This document shows, piece after piece, positions 13,823-23,305 of a DNA stretch of 48,681 nt. Position 1 is the stretch's first letter. The number at the start of each line of letters is the position of its first letter. The position numbers were made by a program, and so were the translations under genes. The notes under the pieces are model-generated. The model saw nothing but the letters and a program-made list of their open reading frames with translations. It was not told the DNA's origin and ran no database searches. This DNA comes from Nitrospira sp. (GTDB taxonomy: Bacteria > Nitrospirota > Nitrospiria > Nitrospirales > Nitrospiraceae): the NCBI GenBank assembly GCA_022843785.1, contig JALHMZ010000019.1, positions 1 through 48,681 on the forward strand, in the 5' to 3' direction.

Positions 13823-15685
13823 ATGGCCAATCTATTACCTGCCGCGCGCGCGGCACAACTGCAGCGGATGCTCATACGAATCGACCGCCTCATCCAGCGG
13901 GGGACGAACACCAGCTCTCGTTTCACACTGTGTCGCCTGGCCATTTTCCTCGCCGGCCTCGGCTGCTCCATCGCACTCTATAAATCCGGCTGGTACATCG
14001 CGGGCAACTCAGCGCTGGCCTGCTTTGCGGGCTTGTTCCTCGCCGTGGCCGCGTATCATAACAGGCTTGAGCACCGGATTCACCGGCTCCGCTTATGGAA
14101 GGGCATCAAAGCCGCTCACATTGCCAGGATCACATTGAACTGGTCCGATATTCCTCCGCGGCCATCCGAGGCGCCCGCAGCGCATGTCTATGCCAAAGAT
14201 CTTGATCTGACCGGGCCCCACTCCCTGCTCCACCTCCTCGACACAACCGTCTCCGACCATGGCCGCGCGCGACTGGCTGCGTGGCTGCTCGATCAGCCGC
14301 CGGCGCATGAGGTCTGGTCCCGCCGGCGACGACTGGTGCAGGAATTGGCGACCCGCCCGCTCTTTCGCGACCGCCTTACCCTCCACGCACGACTGGCCGG
14401 TGAGGAAGAGATTAACGGCCGCCGCTTGGCCGCGGTTGTCCAACATCCGGTCGGATTCCCTCGGCTGAACGTGACTCTCGTCGTCCAAATCATCCTGGCG
14501 CTGTCCACGGCGGTGCTGGGCTTCGGCGCGCTGCTCGGAGCGCTCCCCGGCTATTGGATGTTCTCGTTTGGCGCGTATGCGGTGATCTATTTCATGACCG
14601 ACCAGGGCGAACACCTGCTCGAACATGCGGTGGGACTCCATCATGAAATGGAACGGCTGGGAACCGTCTTGCGCCGTCTGGAACGGCATGCCAATAAGAC
14701 CACGCCCGCCTTGGCCGACACCTGCGCGCCGCTGATGCGCAGCACCGCCCGGCCTTCGCTTCACCTGGCGCACGCGGCAAGAACCCTGCACGCCATCAGC
14801 GTGAAGGCCAATCCCCTGTTGCATCTGGGCCTCAATGCACTCGGCCCCTGGGATCTGTGGTTCACCCGGCGGCTGATTCACGTGCAGCAATCCATCAAAG
14901 ACCATCTGCCGCTCTGGCTCGACTGTTTGGCCGACATCGAAGCGGCGTCGGCCTTGGCGAACTTTGCCTATCTCCATCCCCACTATGCCTGGCCCGAACC
15001 GCTTGAACGGTCCCCCCAACACAACGGGGCGAACGTCGCCATCCGCGCCAACCGGCTTGGGCATCCGCTGCTGCCTGCCAGCGCTCGCGTGGCCAACGAT
15101 GTCCGTTTGGACAAGCTCGGTTCGATCCATCTCATCACCGGCTCAAACATGTCCGGCAAGAGCACGTTCCTGCGTACAATCGGCATCAATCTGTGCCTCG
15201 CGCAAGCCGGCGGCCCGGTGTGCGCCACATCGTTCACCTGGAGTTGGAGCCGTCTGACCTGTTGCATCCGCGTCGACGACTCGCTGGATGCGGGCCTGTC
15301 GTTTTTCTACGCCGAAGTCAAACGGCTCAAGACGATCCTCGACGCGACCCAGGACCGGACCGCGCCCCCTGCGCTGTTCCTGATCGACGAGATTTTCAAG
15401 GGCACGAACAATCGCGAACGCCTGATCGGCAGCCGCACATTCATCATGGAACTGGCCAGAGGCAACGGGCTGGGCCTCGTCACAACCCATGACCTCGAAC
15501 TCACAGACCTCGACAAGACGGTTCCACAGCTCACCAATGCGCACTTTCAGGAAACCGTCGCCGCCGGCGCGCTGCAATTCGATTACACGCTCCGCCCCGG
15601 CCCCTGCCCGACCACCAATGCGCTGCGGATCATGGAATTGGAAGGCCTGCCGGTGCCGAGGCCGGATGACAACAGGCCATCGTAG
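13823..15685 (+). CDS. Membrane-anchored MutS-family ATPase
   Basis: 620 aa. Two pairs of hydrophobic segments (about residues 34-75 and 213-255) come before a MutS-type ATPase domain: Walker A SNMSGKST near 440, Walker B ALFLIDEIFKGTNN near 520, and the trans-acting region ending VTTHDLEL. It lacks the MutS mismatch-recognition domain I, and the membrane segments are unlike MutS1 or MutS2. Proteins of this layout are annotated only as MutS-family; the DNA or other substrate is unknown. Its last 84 bp recur in altered form at 16461-16544, beyond a VapBC cassette. Confidence 0.8.
   Translation: MANLLPAARAAQLQRMLIRIDRLIQRGTNTSSRFTLCRLAIFLAGLGCSIALYKSGWYIAGNSALACFAGLFLAVAAYHNRLEHRIHRLRLWKGIKAAHIARITLNWSDIPPRPSEAPAAHVYAKDLDLTGPHSLLHLLDTTVSDHGRARLAAWLLDQPPAHEVWSRRRRLVQELATRPLFRDRLTLHARLAGEEEINGRRLAAVVQHPVGFPRLNVTLVVQIILALSTAVLGFGALLGALPGYWMFSFGAYAVIYFMTDQGEHLLEHAVGLHHEMERLGTVLRRLERHANKTTPALADTCAPLMRSTARPSLHLAHAARTLHAISVKANPLLHLGLNALGPWDLWFTRRLIHVQQSIKDHLPLWLDCLADIEAASALANFAYLHPHYAWPEPLERSPQHNGANVAIRANRLGHPLLPASARVANDVRLDKLGSIHLITGSNMSGKSTFLRTIGINLCLAQAGGPVCATSFTWSWSRLTCCIRVDDSLDAGLSFFYAEVKRLKTILDATQDRTAPPALFLIDEIFKGTNNRERLIGSRTFIMELARGNGLGLVTTHDLELTDLDKTVPQLTNAHFQETVAAGALQFDYTLRPGPCPTTNALRIMELEGLPVPRPDDNRPS
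15602..15685 (+). repeat. mutS-like 3' end, left direct repeat around VapBC
   Basis: The last 27 codons plus stop of the MutS-family gene. The same stretch is found in the same orientation at 16461-16544. Between them lie only VapBC and its spacers. Confidence 0.75.
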
Positions 15686-15700
15686 GACGTTCTGAATTGG
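15684..15700 (+). repeat. Motif TTCTGAATT, copy 3 (weak)
   Basis: AGGACGTTCTGAATTGG begins at the mutS-like stop codon. It matches 10 of 11 core bases of the motif copies at 799 and 5480. Again it stands at the edge of an accessory toxin-antitoxin segment. Confidence 0.35.
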
Positions 15701-15739
15701 TTACGTGGCGTACCAAGGAATGTGCGTGAGGGAAAGACG

Positions 15740-16117
15740 CTATCGCGCCTTTACCACCGTGATGTCGTGCATGGGATAATCTTTTACATTGCCGGTCGCC
15801 AAGGTCGCGCCTTCGACAAAGGCCGTCGCGGCGATCAAGCAATCCGCTAACTCGAGGCGCCGGGTTTTCGTTCTGCGTTTGAAACGCCCCGCGACCTCAG
15901 CCATGTCTTGCGTCACGGGAAGTATCACCAACCCGTCCAGCAGCGCACGCGTGGCCCGCTCCTCCTCCGGATACATCCCCACGAAAAGTTCCGCCACCGA
16001 AATGACGGAACAGCAGGGAACAAATCGATCAGCCGCATCTTCAAGAAAGGCCCTGACAGCTTCCCGCCCTCTGAGCACGTCGATGAGGACATCCGTATCC
16101 AACACAATCTTTGTCAC
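15740..16117 (-). CDS. vapC: VapC-type PIN-domain toxin
   Basis: About 125 aa from GTG 16117: VTKIVLDTDVLIDVLRG with the first PIN acidic residue in DTDVLID, then SVAELFVG (Glu), and LELADCLIAATA and TLATGNVKDY for the remaining acidic site. PIN toxins are Mg-dependent RNases that cut tRNA or rRNA. The start overlaps the antitoxin stop (GTGA), which fits translational coupling; the longer open frame upstream of it is only antitoxin sequence in another frame. Confidence 0.88.
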   Translation of the reverse strand: MTKIVLDTDVLIDVLRGREAVRAFLEDAADRFVPCCSVISVAELFVGMYPEEERATRALLDGLVILPVTQDMAEVAGRFKRRTKTRRLELADCLIAATAFVEGATLATGNVKDYPMHDITVVKAR

Positions 16118-16380
16118 TGAGCACCCACACGCCTCAAGCGGGACGACTTCCGAAGCGAGCGGACAAACCTGCGGGCACCTTTCGCAAGATCCGCATGCTC
16201 GGCCTTCATCCACGCCCCAAAGCTGAGTTGCAAGGATTGTTTGAACTTGATCCGTTTCAACTCATGACGCAACGCGTCACCCACGACCTTGCTTTGTTCC
16301 CCTTTCGGAACCGCCCGTTTCAATTCATCAAGCAGATCCTCGGGTAACGTAAAATTCGCCTGTCTGGTTGTGCTTGCCAT
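16114..16380 (-). CDS. vapB: Ribbon-helix-helix antitoxin of VapBC pair
   Basis: 88 aa. The N-terminus ASTTRQANFTLPEDLLDELK is a typical RHH strand-helix start, followed by a helical, basic tail that would wrap the toxin. The start ATG 16380 has GGGGGTG 4-9 nt upstream. It is the first gene of the pair, with vapC overlapping its stop. Two direct GCCTATAT repeats just upstream are a likely binding site for the antitoxin or the complex. Confidence 0.8.
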   Translation of the reverse strand: MASTTRQANFTLPEDLLDELKRAVPKGEQSKVVGDALRHELKRIKFKQSLQLSFGAWMKAEHADLAKGARRFVRSLRKSSRLRRVGAQ

Positions 16381-16407
16381 GCATCACCCCCGTCAACATA
16401 GAGAATG

Positions 16408-16426
16408 GCCTATATATAGCCTATAT
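16408..16426 (-). promoter_or_regulatory. Candidate VapB operator
   Basis: GCCTATAT occurs twice in the same orientation, 16408-16415 and 16419-16426, spaced 11 bp (one helical turn), 28 bp ahead of vapB. The AT-rich block could also hold the -10 element. RHH proteins typically bind such tandem sites. Confidence 0.45.
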
Positions 16427-16460
16427 GATGTCCTAGGTCCAAGAAGCTGTCGAAATAAGT

Positions 16461-16544
16461 TCCTGCCCGACCACCAACGCATTGCGGATTATGGAATTGG
16501 AAGGACTGCCGGTGCCGAAGACCAACCCAGGCGACAATACTTGA
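16461..16544 (+). pseudogene. Displaced 3' end of a mutS-like gene
   Basis: 28 in-frame codons (CPTTNALRIMELEGLPVP then KTNPGDNT and a TGA stop) match the last 28 codons of the MutS-family gene at 15602-15685. In the conserved core the differences are silent (AAT/AAC, GCG/GCA, CTG/TTG, ATC/ATT, GGC/GGA), so this piece comes from a homologue that was under selection and not from decay of a recent copy. There is no start codon and no upstream gene body. Confidence 0.8.
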
Positions 16545-16632
16545 GGGATGCGAGGGGAAATATTGAGAAAGGGCAGAACGGACTTTGTCAGCAGCCTGCC
16601 ATCCAGCCGGTCGATCGTCTCTACCGATCCGT

Positions 16633-16872
16633 TTATATCGCCTTGCCGCGTGCTCCTCGTGCCTTCATGCCTTTGGAATACCTCGCCTGCCGGTGGATTC
16701 GGACGATCGCTTCGGCCCGGGTCTGCACCTCAAGATTCCGATAAATACGCTGCAGATGTTTTTGGACCGTCCGCGGACTGATACTAAGCGCCAGACCAAT
16801 TTCCTTATTCGACAGGCCCTGCTTGAGCCAGCTCAACACAGCCTGTTCTCGCTCCGACAGCCCATCACTCAT
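16633..16872 (-). CDS. LuxR-type HTH regulator, DNA-binding domain only
   Basis: 79 aa from ATG 16872, supported by a strong AGGAGG 9 nt upstream. The whole protein is a LuxR/NarL-type HTH: LSEREQAVLSWLKQGLSNKE followed by IGLALSISPRTVQKHLQRIYRNL, with a basic tail RQARYSKGMKARGARGKA. There is no receiver or ligand domain. Single-domain LuxR proteins of this type bind DNA as dimers; target and signal are unknown. Confidence 0.8.
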   Translation of the reverse strand: MSDGLSEREQAVLSWLKQGLSNKEIGLALSISPRTVQKHLQRIYRNLEVQTRAEAIVRIHRQARYSKGMKARGARGKAI

Positions 16873-17160
16873 CGTCGCCGCCCTCCTGTCTCCCTGCCTG
16901 AACCCACGGCCGGCACAAAGATCCGGCCTTCCCGACCGCACATGATCAGGACAGTGAACCATGCACTCAATGAAGATTGGATTTCTGCGTGCCTCGAGCC
17001 GACACCATGAGTTCAACTGATCCGTGCCGAGCAGGCTCCTCAGCCTGTGCCCGGCACGGCCATTGACTGTTCCCTCAACACATACACACTTCTACTGCAA
17101 TTGCTGGCCCGCATTCTGATGAACCGTCCGCAGCAATGCAGGCCAGGCTCGCCTCCTTCG

Positions 17161-17400
17161 TTAGTGGCTCATGGGCGGGGTGTAGGAATGCACCGGGCCC
17201 TCGGACCCGATGTACTCAATGACATCCACGCGCATCAGCCCCTTCCCCCGCATGCTGTCCGGCTGTACCACGATCTCTTGAAGCGACTCGATCAGGTCCG
17301 CCCGGTGAAATGCCAGTGCGGCGCTGCTCGACAAAGCCGTTACTCCGAATACCACAGCCATCGACACCATGCCTATTGCAAATACTTTCTTCACGGTCAC
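17161..17400 (-). CDS. Small secreted protein, unknown function
   Basis: 79 aa. Start GTG 17400 with AGGAGG about 6 nt upstream. A clear signal peptide (VFAIGMVSMAVVFGVTALSSSAALA) is followed by a short mature part of about 50 residues (RADLIESLQEIVVQPDSMRG ... VIEYIGSEGPVHSYTPP) without cysteines. It is likely periplasmic. I do not recognise the family. Confidence 0.6.
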   Translation of the reverse strand: MTVKKVFAIGMVSMAVVFGVTALSSSAALAFHRADLIESLQEIVVQPDSMRGKGLMRVDVIEYIGSEGPVHSYTPPMSH

Positions 17401-18027
17401 AACACCCTCCTTTTAGTTAATGAGTTTTGGTGAATGAATACTGAAACTACCGGCACTACCCTGGCCCAACACTTGCTCACACCTACGGCAACAGCCCCAT
17501 CCAGGCCGGATTGGGAGAGGGTTTTACCCTCCAGACCATGGACCTGACAATGGGCCGAATGGCGTAAAGTTTTTCACCTAAGTCGAGAAGCTCTTACAGA
17601 GTCAATCTTCGCCTCTCCGACTCACTCACTTGCCGACGTGTTCACACAATCTCTCCAGCTCTTGCCGGCCCCGGGTGTCGATTTATACAGCAGCTCCGTT
17701 CTGCACAGCACGCCTGTTGATGCCGAGCACCAACCCGATCCCTTCTTATGCTACAGACATGCCCTAACACCAATACCACCCTACCCTGCATTGCACATGG
17801 TGCGCGGCTACTTCTCCTTCAAGTAGCAACACTCATATATTTAGTTTGCAATGCTTCCTGAATGAGGTGTATCGTTTTGTTCGCAACCTGTATCTTTTTT
17901 GAATAGGACAGGTGCGCGATATAGTGGCACGACGTACCATTTCTCACGCACATCTCTTGCAGAAGGTTCACTGCGGAAGGCAGGCAGGTCACCGACCCGC
18001 AGATCATGCCGATCTCAAGGCAGCGTG
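17401..18027. other. 627-bp intergenic region
   Basis: No convincing gene. Two short open frames (17638-17826 plus, 17819-18007 minus) have no ribosome site or family pattern. The right end (17830-17920) is AT-richer and probably holds the promoter of the receiver/TonB operon. A small hairpin (AGGGTTTTACCCT) lies near 17520. Confidence 0.5.
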
Positions 18028-18393
18028 ATGCCGAAACACATTCTCGTGGTGGACGACGATCCGGATATCAGGCAAGTCCTTCAAGACCGCCTTCAATCCT
18101 ATGGCTATGAGGTAGAGACGGCAGCGGATGGATGGGCTGCTATCCTGGCGTTGGAGCGCATCACACCCAGCGGCATCTTCTTAGACCTTCGTATGCCGGG
18201 AATGGATGGCTTGGAGGTGTTGGGGCACATTCGGGACCTTCTCCCGTCTATTCCAGTTGTCATCATCACGGCAGCCAGCGCCCCGGAACAAGTCCTTCGG
18301 GCCATGAGTGCCGGGGCACAGACATGCATCCTGAAACCGTTTGATACATCCCAGATCAAACAGATTGCGGAACGCTGGTTCGCAACGCCTTGA
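18028..18393 (+). CDS. Single-domain response regulator (receiver)
   Basis: 121 aa from ATG 18028; longer frames to 17899 add unlikely residues. All receiver residues are present: acidic pair in VVDDDPD (9-11), phospho-acceptor Asp53 (FLDLRMPGMDG), Thr81 (VVIITAAS) and Lys103 (ILKPFD). There is no output domain, so it acts through a protein partner or phosphorelay. It is the first gene of an operon with a TonB receptor (11-bp gap), a substrate-binding protein and a histidine kinase that lacks its own receiver, so the two are probable partners. Confidence 0.9.
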   Translation: MPKHILVVDDDPDIRQVLQDRLQSYGYEVETAADGWAAILALERITPSGIFLDLRMPGMDGLEVLGHIRDLLPSIPVVIITAASAPEQVLRAMSAGAQTCILKPFDTSQIKQIAERWFATP

Positions 18394-18403
18394 GCATCGC
18401 GCC

Positions 18404-20449
18404 ATGATGGACACCGGCTGCTCTTCCAGTCATCCCACTGTCGATACCCAGCCAGGCGGCCCTATCACATCCGGCATACTCGGCTTGCTGCTGATGTGCT
18501 TTTCAGTGCCTGCCGTTGCCGCTCCGGAACCGGCCCGGGAGTCGAAGGATGCACCCCATGTGTTTTCATTGATCGAAGAAGAAACCGTCAGCACGGCAAT
18601 CCGCCGGGAACAACCCATTTCCCAAGCGCCTTCCAATGTCTATGTCATTACCGCCGAGGATATCCGTCAATCGGGTGCCCCCGATGTCCCGACCATCTTG
18701 CGCCGCATTCCCGGCCTTGAGGTCATGCAGGTGACCGGAGCGGACTTCAACGTCAGTGTGCGCGGCAACAATCAACTGTTCGCCAACAAGATGCTCGTGT
18801 TGATCGACGGCCGCTCCGTCTATATCGATGTCCAAGGGTTCATCTTCTGGAAAGGCCTGCCGGTGACCCTGCCTGAGATCAAGCAGATTGAGGTGATCAA
18901 GGGACCTGTGGCGGCGCTGTACGGCTTTAATGCGTTCGACGGGGTCGTGAACATCATCACCAAGTCCCCGAAAGAGATGGAGGGGACCACGCTGCAAGTG
19001 GGCGGCGGGGAGATCGGCACCGTCTCAACCGCGGCCGTGCATGCCGGGGCAGAAGGGAATTTCAAGTACCGCGTCTCGGGAGGCTATGAACAGAATCATC
19101 AATGGCGCGCGCGCGATGCCGCGGCCTTTCGATCCTATAAATTCAACAGCCAAACCGAATATGCGCTAGCAGGCCAATCAAAAGCATCTGTTTCAAGCGG
19201 TCTCGTCTATATGGATCCCCACGACGGGCCGCTGGTCGGCTCCGGCAGTTCCCTCCTGACCTCCGGCGTCAAACTGCCATACGCAAACCTCTCCTATGAA
19301 AACCAGGGGTTCTTCCTCCGCACCTACTGGAACGGCTTTTTCGCGGATGTGGACGCCTCCGCCCATCCTCTCTTGCAACGGTTCATCACGGTCACGGATC
19401 CAGCAGGACGGTCCGATCTGAACTTTTCAGGCAACACCTACAATATCGAAGGCCAACACTCCATCAAGGTCAGCGAATCGGGACAATTAACCTATGGCCT
19501 CAACTACCGTCACAACACGTTTTCGTGCAACTGCATTTCCAGCTTTGGAAAAGAAAACCGGTTGGGCATGTACGTCCAAGGCGAGTGGTCCGTCCTGCCC
19601 TCGGTGAATGTCATCGGGGGATTCCGATACGATCTCCATACCCAGATCAATCCGACCTATAGCCCTCGTCTCGCCGTCCTGTACACCCCGATTCCCGGAC
19701 ACACGCTGCGCGCGCAAGCCTCTGTCGCGTATCGTCCTCCCACCTTGTTTGAGACCTATGAAGATGTCCGTTTGAACCCGCTTGTCACAAATCCGCTCTT
19801 TCCCACATCCAATCCAATCACTGGATCACGCAACCTTCATCCCGAGAAAATTGTGTCCTACGAACTCGGCTATCAGGGGTGGTTCTATCGTCACCGGATT
19901 CGGGTCAGAGCCGACCTCTTTTTCAACCGCATCTCAAACCTGATCAGCCTTGAGTCGACCAGCATCATGACGACCACTGTGAACAGCGATAAGACGGACA
20001 TCTACGGGGGAGAAGCCGGTATCGAGTTTCAAGCCGCCTCCTGGCTGACCAGTTTTGCCAATTACTCCTTCCAGGAAATCGAGAGAAACATCGCGGGACT
20101 CGGTCGGCGCGGCGCACCCCAGTCAAAATTCAACGCCGGATTGCGTGGGGAATGGGACAACGGCATCAACGGCGAGGTCGTGCTGCATTACGTCGGATCG
20201 GCAACCTACCCCCTGGCCCAGTCATTCGATATCTTCGGGCGGTCGCCGGGAACTCGGGCCAGCGACTACACACTACTCAACTTCCGCGCCGGCTATCGCT
20301 TTTGGGAACACGACACGGCTGACGGCCGCCGACGGTCGGCCGAGGCTGCGGTGTCGGTCTTCAATGCGCTGGACGACAGCCATAAGGAACACCCGCTCGG
20401 CGACCTAATGGAACGACGCGTGATGGCCTGGCTGACGCTCAAATTGTAA
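18404..20449 (+). CDS. TonB-dependent outer-membrane receptor
   Basis: About 681 aa from ATG 18404, the start just after the receiver gene. A signal peptide (GILGLLLMCFSVPAVA) is followed by EEETVSTAI, a possible TonB box, then the plug domain (SNVYVITAEDIRQSGAPDVP ... GPVAALYGFNAFDGVVNIIT) and a beta-barrel to the C-terminal LTLKL. The closest layout is BtuB/FepA-like. The ligand cannot be told from sequence. The neighbours (binding protein and sensor kinase) suggest it imports or reports the same ligand. No ABC permease or ATPase is next to it. Confidence 0.9.
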   Translation: MMDTGCSSSHPTVDTQPGGPITSGILGLLLMCFSVPAVAAPEPARESKDAPHVFSLIEEETVSTAIRREQPISQAPSNVYVITAEDIRQSGAPDVPTILRRIPGLEVMQVTGADFNVSVRGNNQLFANKMLVLIDGRSVYIDVQGFIFWKGLPVTLPEIKQIEVIKGPVAALYGFNAFDGVVNIITKSPKEMEGTTLQVGGGEIGTVSTAAVHAGAEGNFKYRVSGGYEQNHQWRARDAAAFRSYKFNSQTEYALAGQSKASVSSGLVYMDPHDGPLVGSGSSLLTSGVKLPYANLSYENQGFFLRTYWNGFFADVDASAHPLLQRFITVTDPAGRSDLNFSGNTYNIEGQHSIKVSESGQLTYGLNYRHNTFSCNCISSFGKENRLGMYVQGEWSVLPSVNVIGGFRYDLHTQINPTYSPRLAVLYTPIPGHTLRAQASVAYRPPTLFETYEDVRLNPLVTNPLFPTSNPITGSRNLHPEKIVSYELGYQGWFYRHRIRVRADLFFNRISNLISLESTSIMTTTVNSDKTDIYGGEAGIEFQAASWLTSFANYSFQEIERNIAGLGRRGAPQSKFNAGLRGEWDNGINGEVVLHYVGSATYPLAQSFDIFGRSPGTRASDYTLLNFRAGYRFWEHDTADGRRRSAEAAVSVFNALDDSHKEHPLGDLMERRVMAWLTLKL

Positions 20450-20459
20450 GGGATGTCCC

Positions 20460-21431
20460 ATGCAGGAAATCCCCTATCCACCCAGCCGACCCCGCGTCCC
20501 TGCTCCACTCATTGCACTCCTTCGGTGCGGTACCGCGTGCCTGCTTGCCCTGCTCCATACGGCCTGGTCGCCTCTCCCCGTCCCAGCCCATGAAGTCGCC
20601 ATTCTCAAATCGGCCAATATCGCCCCCTACAATCAGGCGATCAGCGGCTTCAAATCTTCCATGCCGCGCGAGACCATCTTCATTGAATACGATCTCAAGG
20701 GCGATGCAGAGGCCGGGCGGAACTATGCCGCAAAAATACGCGCGTCCGGCGCGGATCTCGTGCTGGCGGTGGGATCGAAGGCCGCGATCGCGGCGCGGCT
20801 CGAACTGTTCGACATCCCCATCATCCACAGCATGGTCCTGCATCCGGCAAAATATGACCTCAAAGCCCCTAATATCGCCGGCGTGGCCTCCACTCTTCCG
20901 ATCGGCCAGCAACTCACCCACCTGCGCGCCGTCCTGCCGAATCTCAAACGGATCGGCTACCTGTACGATCCCGACAAAACCCCTCCGTTCTCCAGCGACG
21001 CGGCGAACCAGGCGCGGCACCTCGGGATCACATTTGTCGACCGGCAGGTACGAACCGAGGAGCAGGTCCCTATGGCCTTGCGGGAACTCCTCTCCGAAGT
21101 GGATGCGCTCTGGCTGACCTCGGACAGCACGGTCTTGACCGAAGAGTCCTTCTCCTTTCTGTTGTCCGCCGCATTTGAACGGCATGTGCCTGTCATCGGA
21201 TTCGATCCTGAATTCGTGCGCAAAGGGGCGCTGATGAGTTTCTGGATCGATTCAACTGATGTCGGACGAGGGGCGGCCCATCTGGCACAGTCGATCCTCG
21301 CCGGCACATCGGGCCCCTCCTCCAAAATGTTTCTACCAAAGCACCGGATGGCGCTGAACCAGGGAACCGCCGACTATCTTGGCATCACGATCCCACCAAG
21401 CGTCCTGAACCTGGCGGATGAAGTGCGATGA
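20460..21431 (+). CDS. ABC-type substrate-binding protein (COG2984-like)
   Basis: 323 aa. A proline-rich N-terminus and hydrophobic stretch ([17 protein letters not shown]) act as an export signal. The mature part is a two-lobe periplasmic binding fold of the ABC_sub_bind type: [15 protein letters not shown] (about 42-56), [14 protein letters not shown] (about 97-110), RIGYLYDP (about 164-171) and [20 protein letters not shown] (about 240-259). No permease or ATPase follows. It overlaps the histidine kinase start by 4 bp, so it may be a periplasmic ligand receptor for the kinase and not a transporter part. Confidence 0.85.
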   Translation: MQEIPYPPSRPRVPAPLIALLRCGTACLLALLHTAWSPLPVPAHEVAILKSANIAPYNQAISGFKSSMPRETIFIEYDLKGDAEAGRNYAAKIRASGADLVLAVGSKAAIAARLELFDIPIIHSMVLHPAKYDLKAPNIAGVASTLPIGQQLTHLRAVLPNLKRIGYLYDPDKTPPFSSDAANQARHLGITFVDRQVRTEEQVPMALRELLSEVDALWLTSDSTVLTEESFSFLLSAAFERHVPVIGFDPEFVRKGALMSFWIDSTDVGRGAAHLAQSILAGTSGPSSKMFLPKHRMALNQGTADYLGITIPPSVLNLADEVR

Positions 21432-23074
21432 CTGTGGTAAACATGGCAACCCGCGACCAATCTGTTCGTCTCACCGCATTTATCAGTCTGAGAACGAAAT
21501 TCGTCCTCTTCGTCAGCCTGGTCATTATCGCGGTCTGTTCTGGCCTCAGCTGGTACTTTATCGCGCAGCAATCCGACTCCATGACCCGGTCGCTGATCGG
21601 GACCGGCAGCATTCTGGTCAAAAACCTGGCCTACAACGCCCGGTATGGCCTCGTTGCCAAAGACCGCGTGCTCCTTGAACAACTGATCAACGGGGTCATG
21701 GAAGTGGAAGAAAGCGTCTACGTCGTGTTCACCGGACCTGACGGCACACCAATGGCCATCAAGAGCAAGCGCGGGATCTATCCGGATCAGACACTCACCA
21801 CATCACTCTTTAGAATGGGCTCGACCGAGACGACCATCACGCCATTTATCGCCAAAGCCGGTGGACGGCGTGAGCCGGTTTACGACTTTGCCGTACCGGT
21901 TGGACGCGGAAGCGAGAACAAGGCTCCGTTTCCCCTGCTGTCCTTGGAAACGGAAGATCCGCAGCCCGAATCATCCGCCCGGCTCTACGGCGTCGTCCGG
22001 ATCGGCTTGACCGGGGAAAAGATGAATCAATCTCTGAGCCGGACCGTCGGCAACGTCGTCCTCATCACGATCACCGTCATCTTCAGTGGTATCTTGGCAG
22101 CCGTGCTGCTGACACGTCGGATCACGACTCCGCTGAAAAGCCTGGTCGGAGTCGCCGAGCAGGTGGCAGGCGGCGATCTGACGGCATCGGTCTCGCCGAC
22201 GACGCATGACGAGGTGGGCCAATTGACGATGGTCTTCCGCCAGATGACCGAATCACTAAAAGATCGGGATCACGCGGTAACACAGGCGTACCGGGAGCTC
22301 GAACAACTCAACCGGACACTGGAACAGCGGGTCCAGCAGCGAACCAGCGAACTACAAACCGCCAACGACAAATTGAAAGAGTTGGATCGTCTCAAGTCGG
22401 CGTTCGTGTCCGTCGTGTCGCACGAGTTGCGGACGCCCATGACTTCGATCAAAGGGTATGTGGAAAATCTGTTGGACGGCCTCGCCGGCGCGTTGACCGA
22501 AAAGCAATCGCGCTCGCTGGAGCGGGTCAAGCACAACATCGACCGGTTGACCCGGATGATCAATGAGCTCTTGGATCTCTCCAAAATAGAAGCAGGCCGG
22601 ATGGAATTGAATCTCGCACCGGTTCCGCTGCTTGAGCTGGCCGAAGAAATAGCAGAGAGTTATCATGCAGCGGCTCGCCAGAAATCCATTACCCTTCGCA
22701 CAAGCCCTCATCCCGCACTGCCGATGGTCCAAGGAGACGCCGACAAGCTCAGCCGGATCTTGATCAATCTGATCCATAACGCGATCAAGTTTACCCCCCA
22801 CGGAGGAACCATTCGAATCGAAGGCCAGTTGCGTGGTAACGCTGTCGAACTGTGCGTCATCGATAGCGGGAGTGGAATTCCTCCCCATGAATTGGACAAG
22901 ATCTTCGATAAATTCTATTGGAGCGAGTCCGCTCCCATAGAGGCGCGAGGGGCTGGGCTGGGTCTGGCTATCGCCAAGAATCTCGTTGAGTTGCACGGCG
23001 GCACGATCCGGGTCGAAAGCGTCCTCGGCACAGGCAGCTGTTTTTCATTTACCATACCCATCGCACACCTCTAA
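21428..23074 (+). CDS. HAMP-domain sensor histidine kinase
   Basis: 548 aa. TM1 about 25-46, a periplasmic sensor region about 47-207, TM2 about 208-229, HAMP about 230-282, a coiled coil about 283-320, HisKA with phospho-acceptor His332 ([15 protein letters not shown]), and an HATPase_c domain with N box [12 protein letters not shown]1 DSGSGIPP and G2 [12 protein letters not shown]. Start ATG 21428 overlaps the preceding stop (ATGA). No receiver follows; the stand-alone receiver at the head of the operon is the natural partner. The ligand is probably delivered by the upstream binding protein. Confidence 0.92.
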   Translation: MTVVNMATRDQSVRLTAFISLRTKFVLFVSLVIIAVCSGLSWYFIAQQSDSMTRSLIGTGSILVKNLAYNARYGLVAKDRVLLEQLINGVMEVEESVYVVFTGPDGTPMAIKSKRGIYPDQTLTTSLFRMGSTETTITPFIAKAGGRREPVYDFAVPVGRGSENKAPFPLLSLETEDPQPESSARLYGVVRIGLTGEKMNQSLSRTVGNVVLITITVIFSGILAAVLLTRRITTPLKSLVGVAEQVAGGDLTASVSPTTHDEVGQLTMVFRQMTESLKDRDHAVTQAYRELEQLNRTLEQRVQQRTSELQTANDKLKELDRLKSAFVSVVSHELRTPMTSIKGYVENLLDGLAGALTEKQSRSLERVKHNIDRLTRMINELLDLSKIEAGRMELNLAPVPLLELAEEIAESYHAAARQKSITLRTSPHPALPMVQGDADKLSRILINLIHNAIKFTPHGGTIRIEGQLRGNAVELCVIDSGSGIPPHELDKIFDKFYWSESAPIEARGAGLGLAIAKNLVELHGGTIRVESVLGTGSCFSFTIPIAHL

Positions 23075-23100
23075 CTCTACCAGCGCTGTCAGCGAACAAG

Positions 23101-23180
23101 GTCTATCTGGTCTATTCGGTCTGTCTGGTTTTGTGTCGTCATTCGATCTGAACCACTTGCCACTTGCCACTCGCCACTTA
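23101..23180 (+). repeat. TCTGGTC-type and CCACTTG-type degenerate repeats
   Basis: 23101-23135 is a run of TCTATCTGGTCTATTCGGTC followed by TGTCTGGTT; 23153-23180 is a run of CACTTGCCACTTGCCACTCG followed by CCACTTAC. Both are short-period degenerate repeats in the spacer after the kinase gene. Related TCTGGTC runs are at 26731 and 40525. No facing partner was found for the CCACTTG run. Confidence 0.6.
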
Positions 23181-23305
23181 CCCCTCACACCTCGCTACGC
23201 GAGCAACTGCAAGAAGCATTTGCCTGACACCGCAAAGACTGGCACACTGCACCAGACCGTTTTAGAGGAGGCCGTATTCCAAGCACCGAAGCCCAGTCCA
23301 CATCG

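Noticed and set aside
16117..16213. N-terminal extension of VapC (32 extra residues)
   Set aside because: These codons lie within the antitoxin gene in another frame; the GTGA overlap gives a VapC of normal length.
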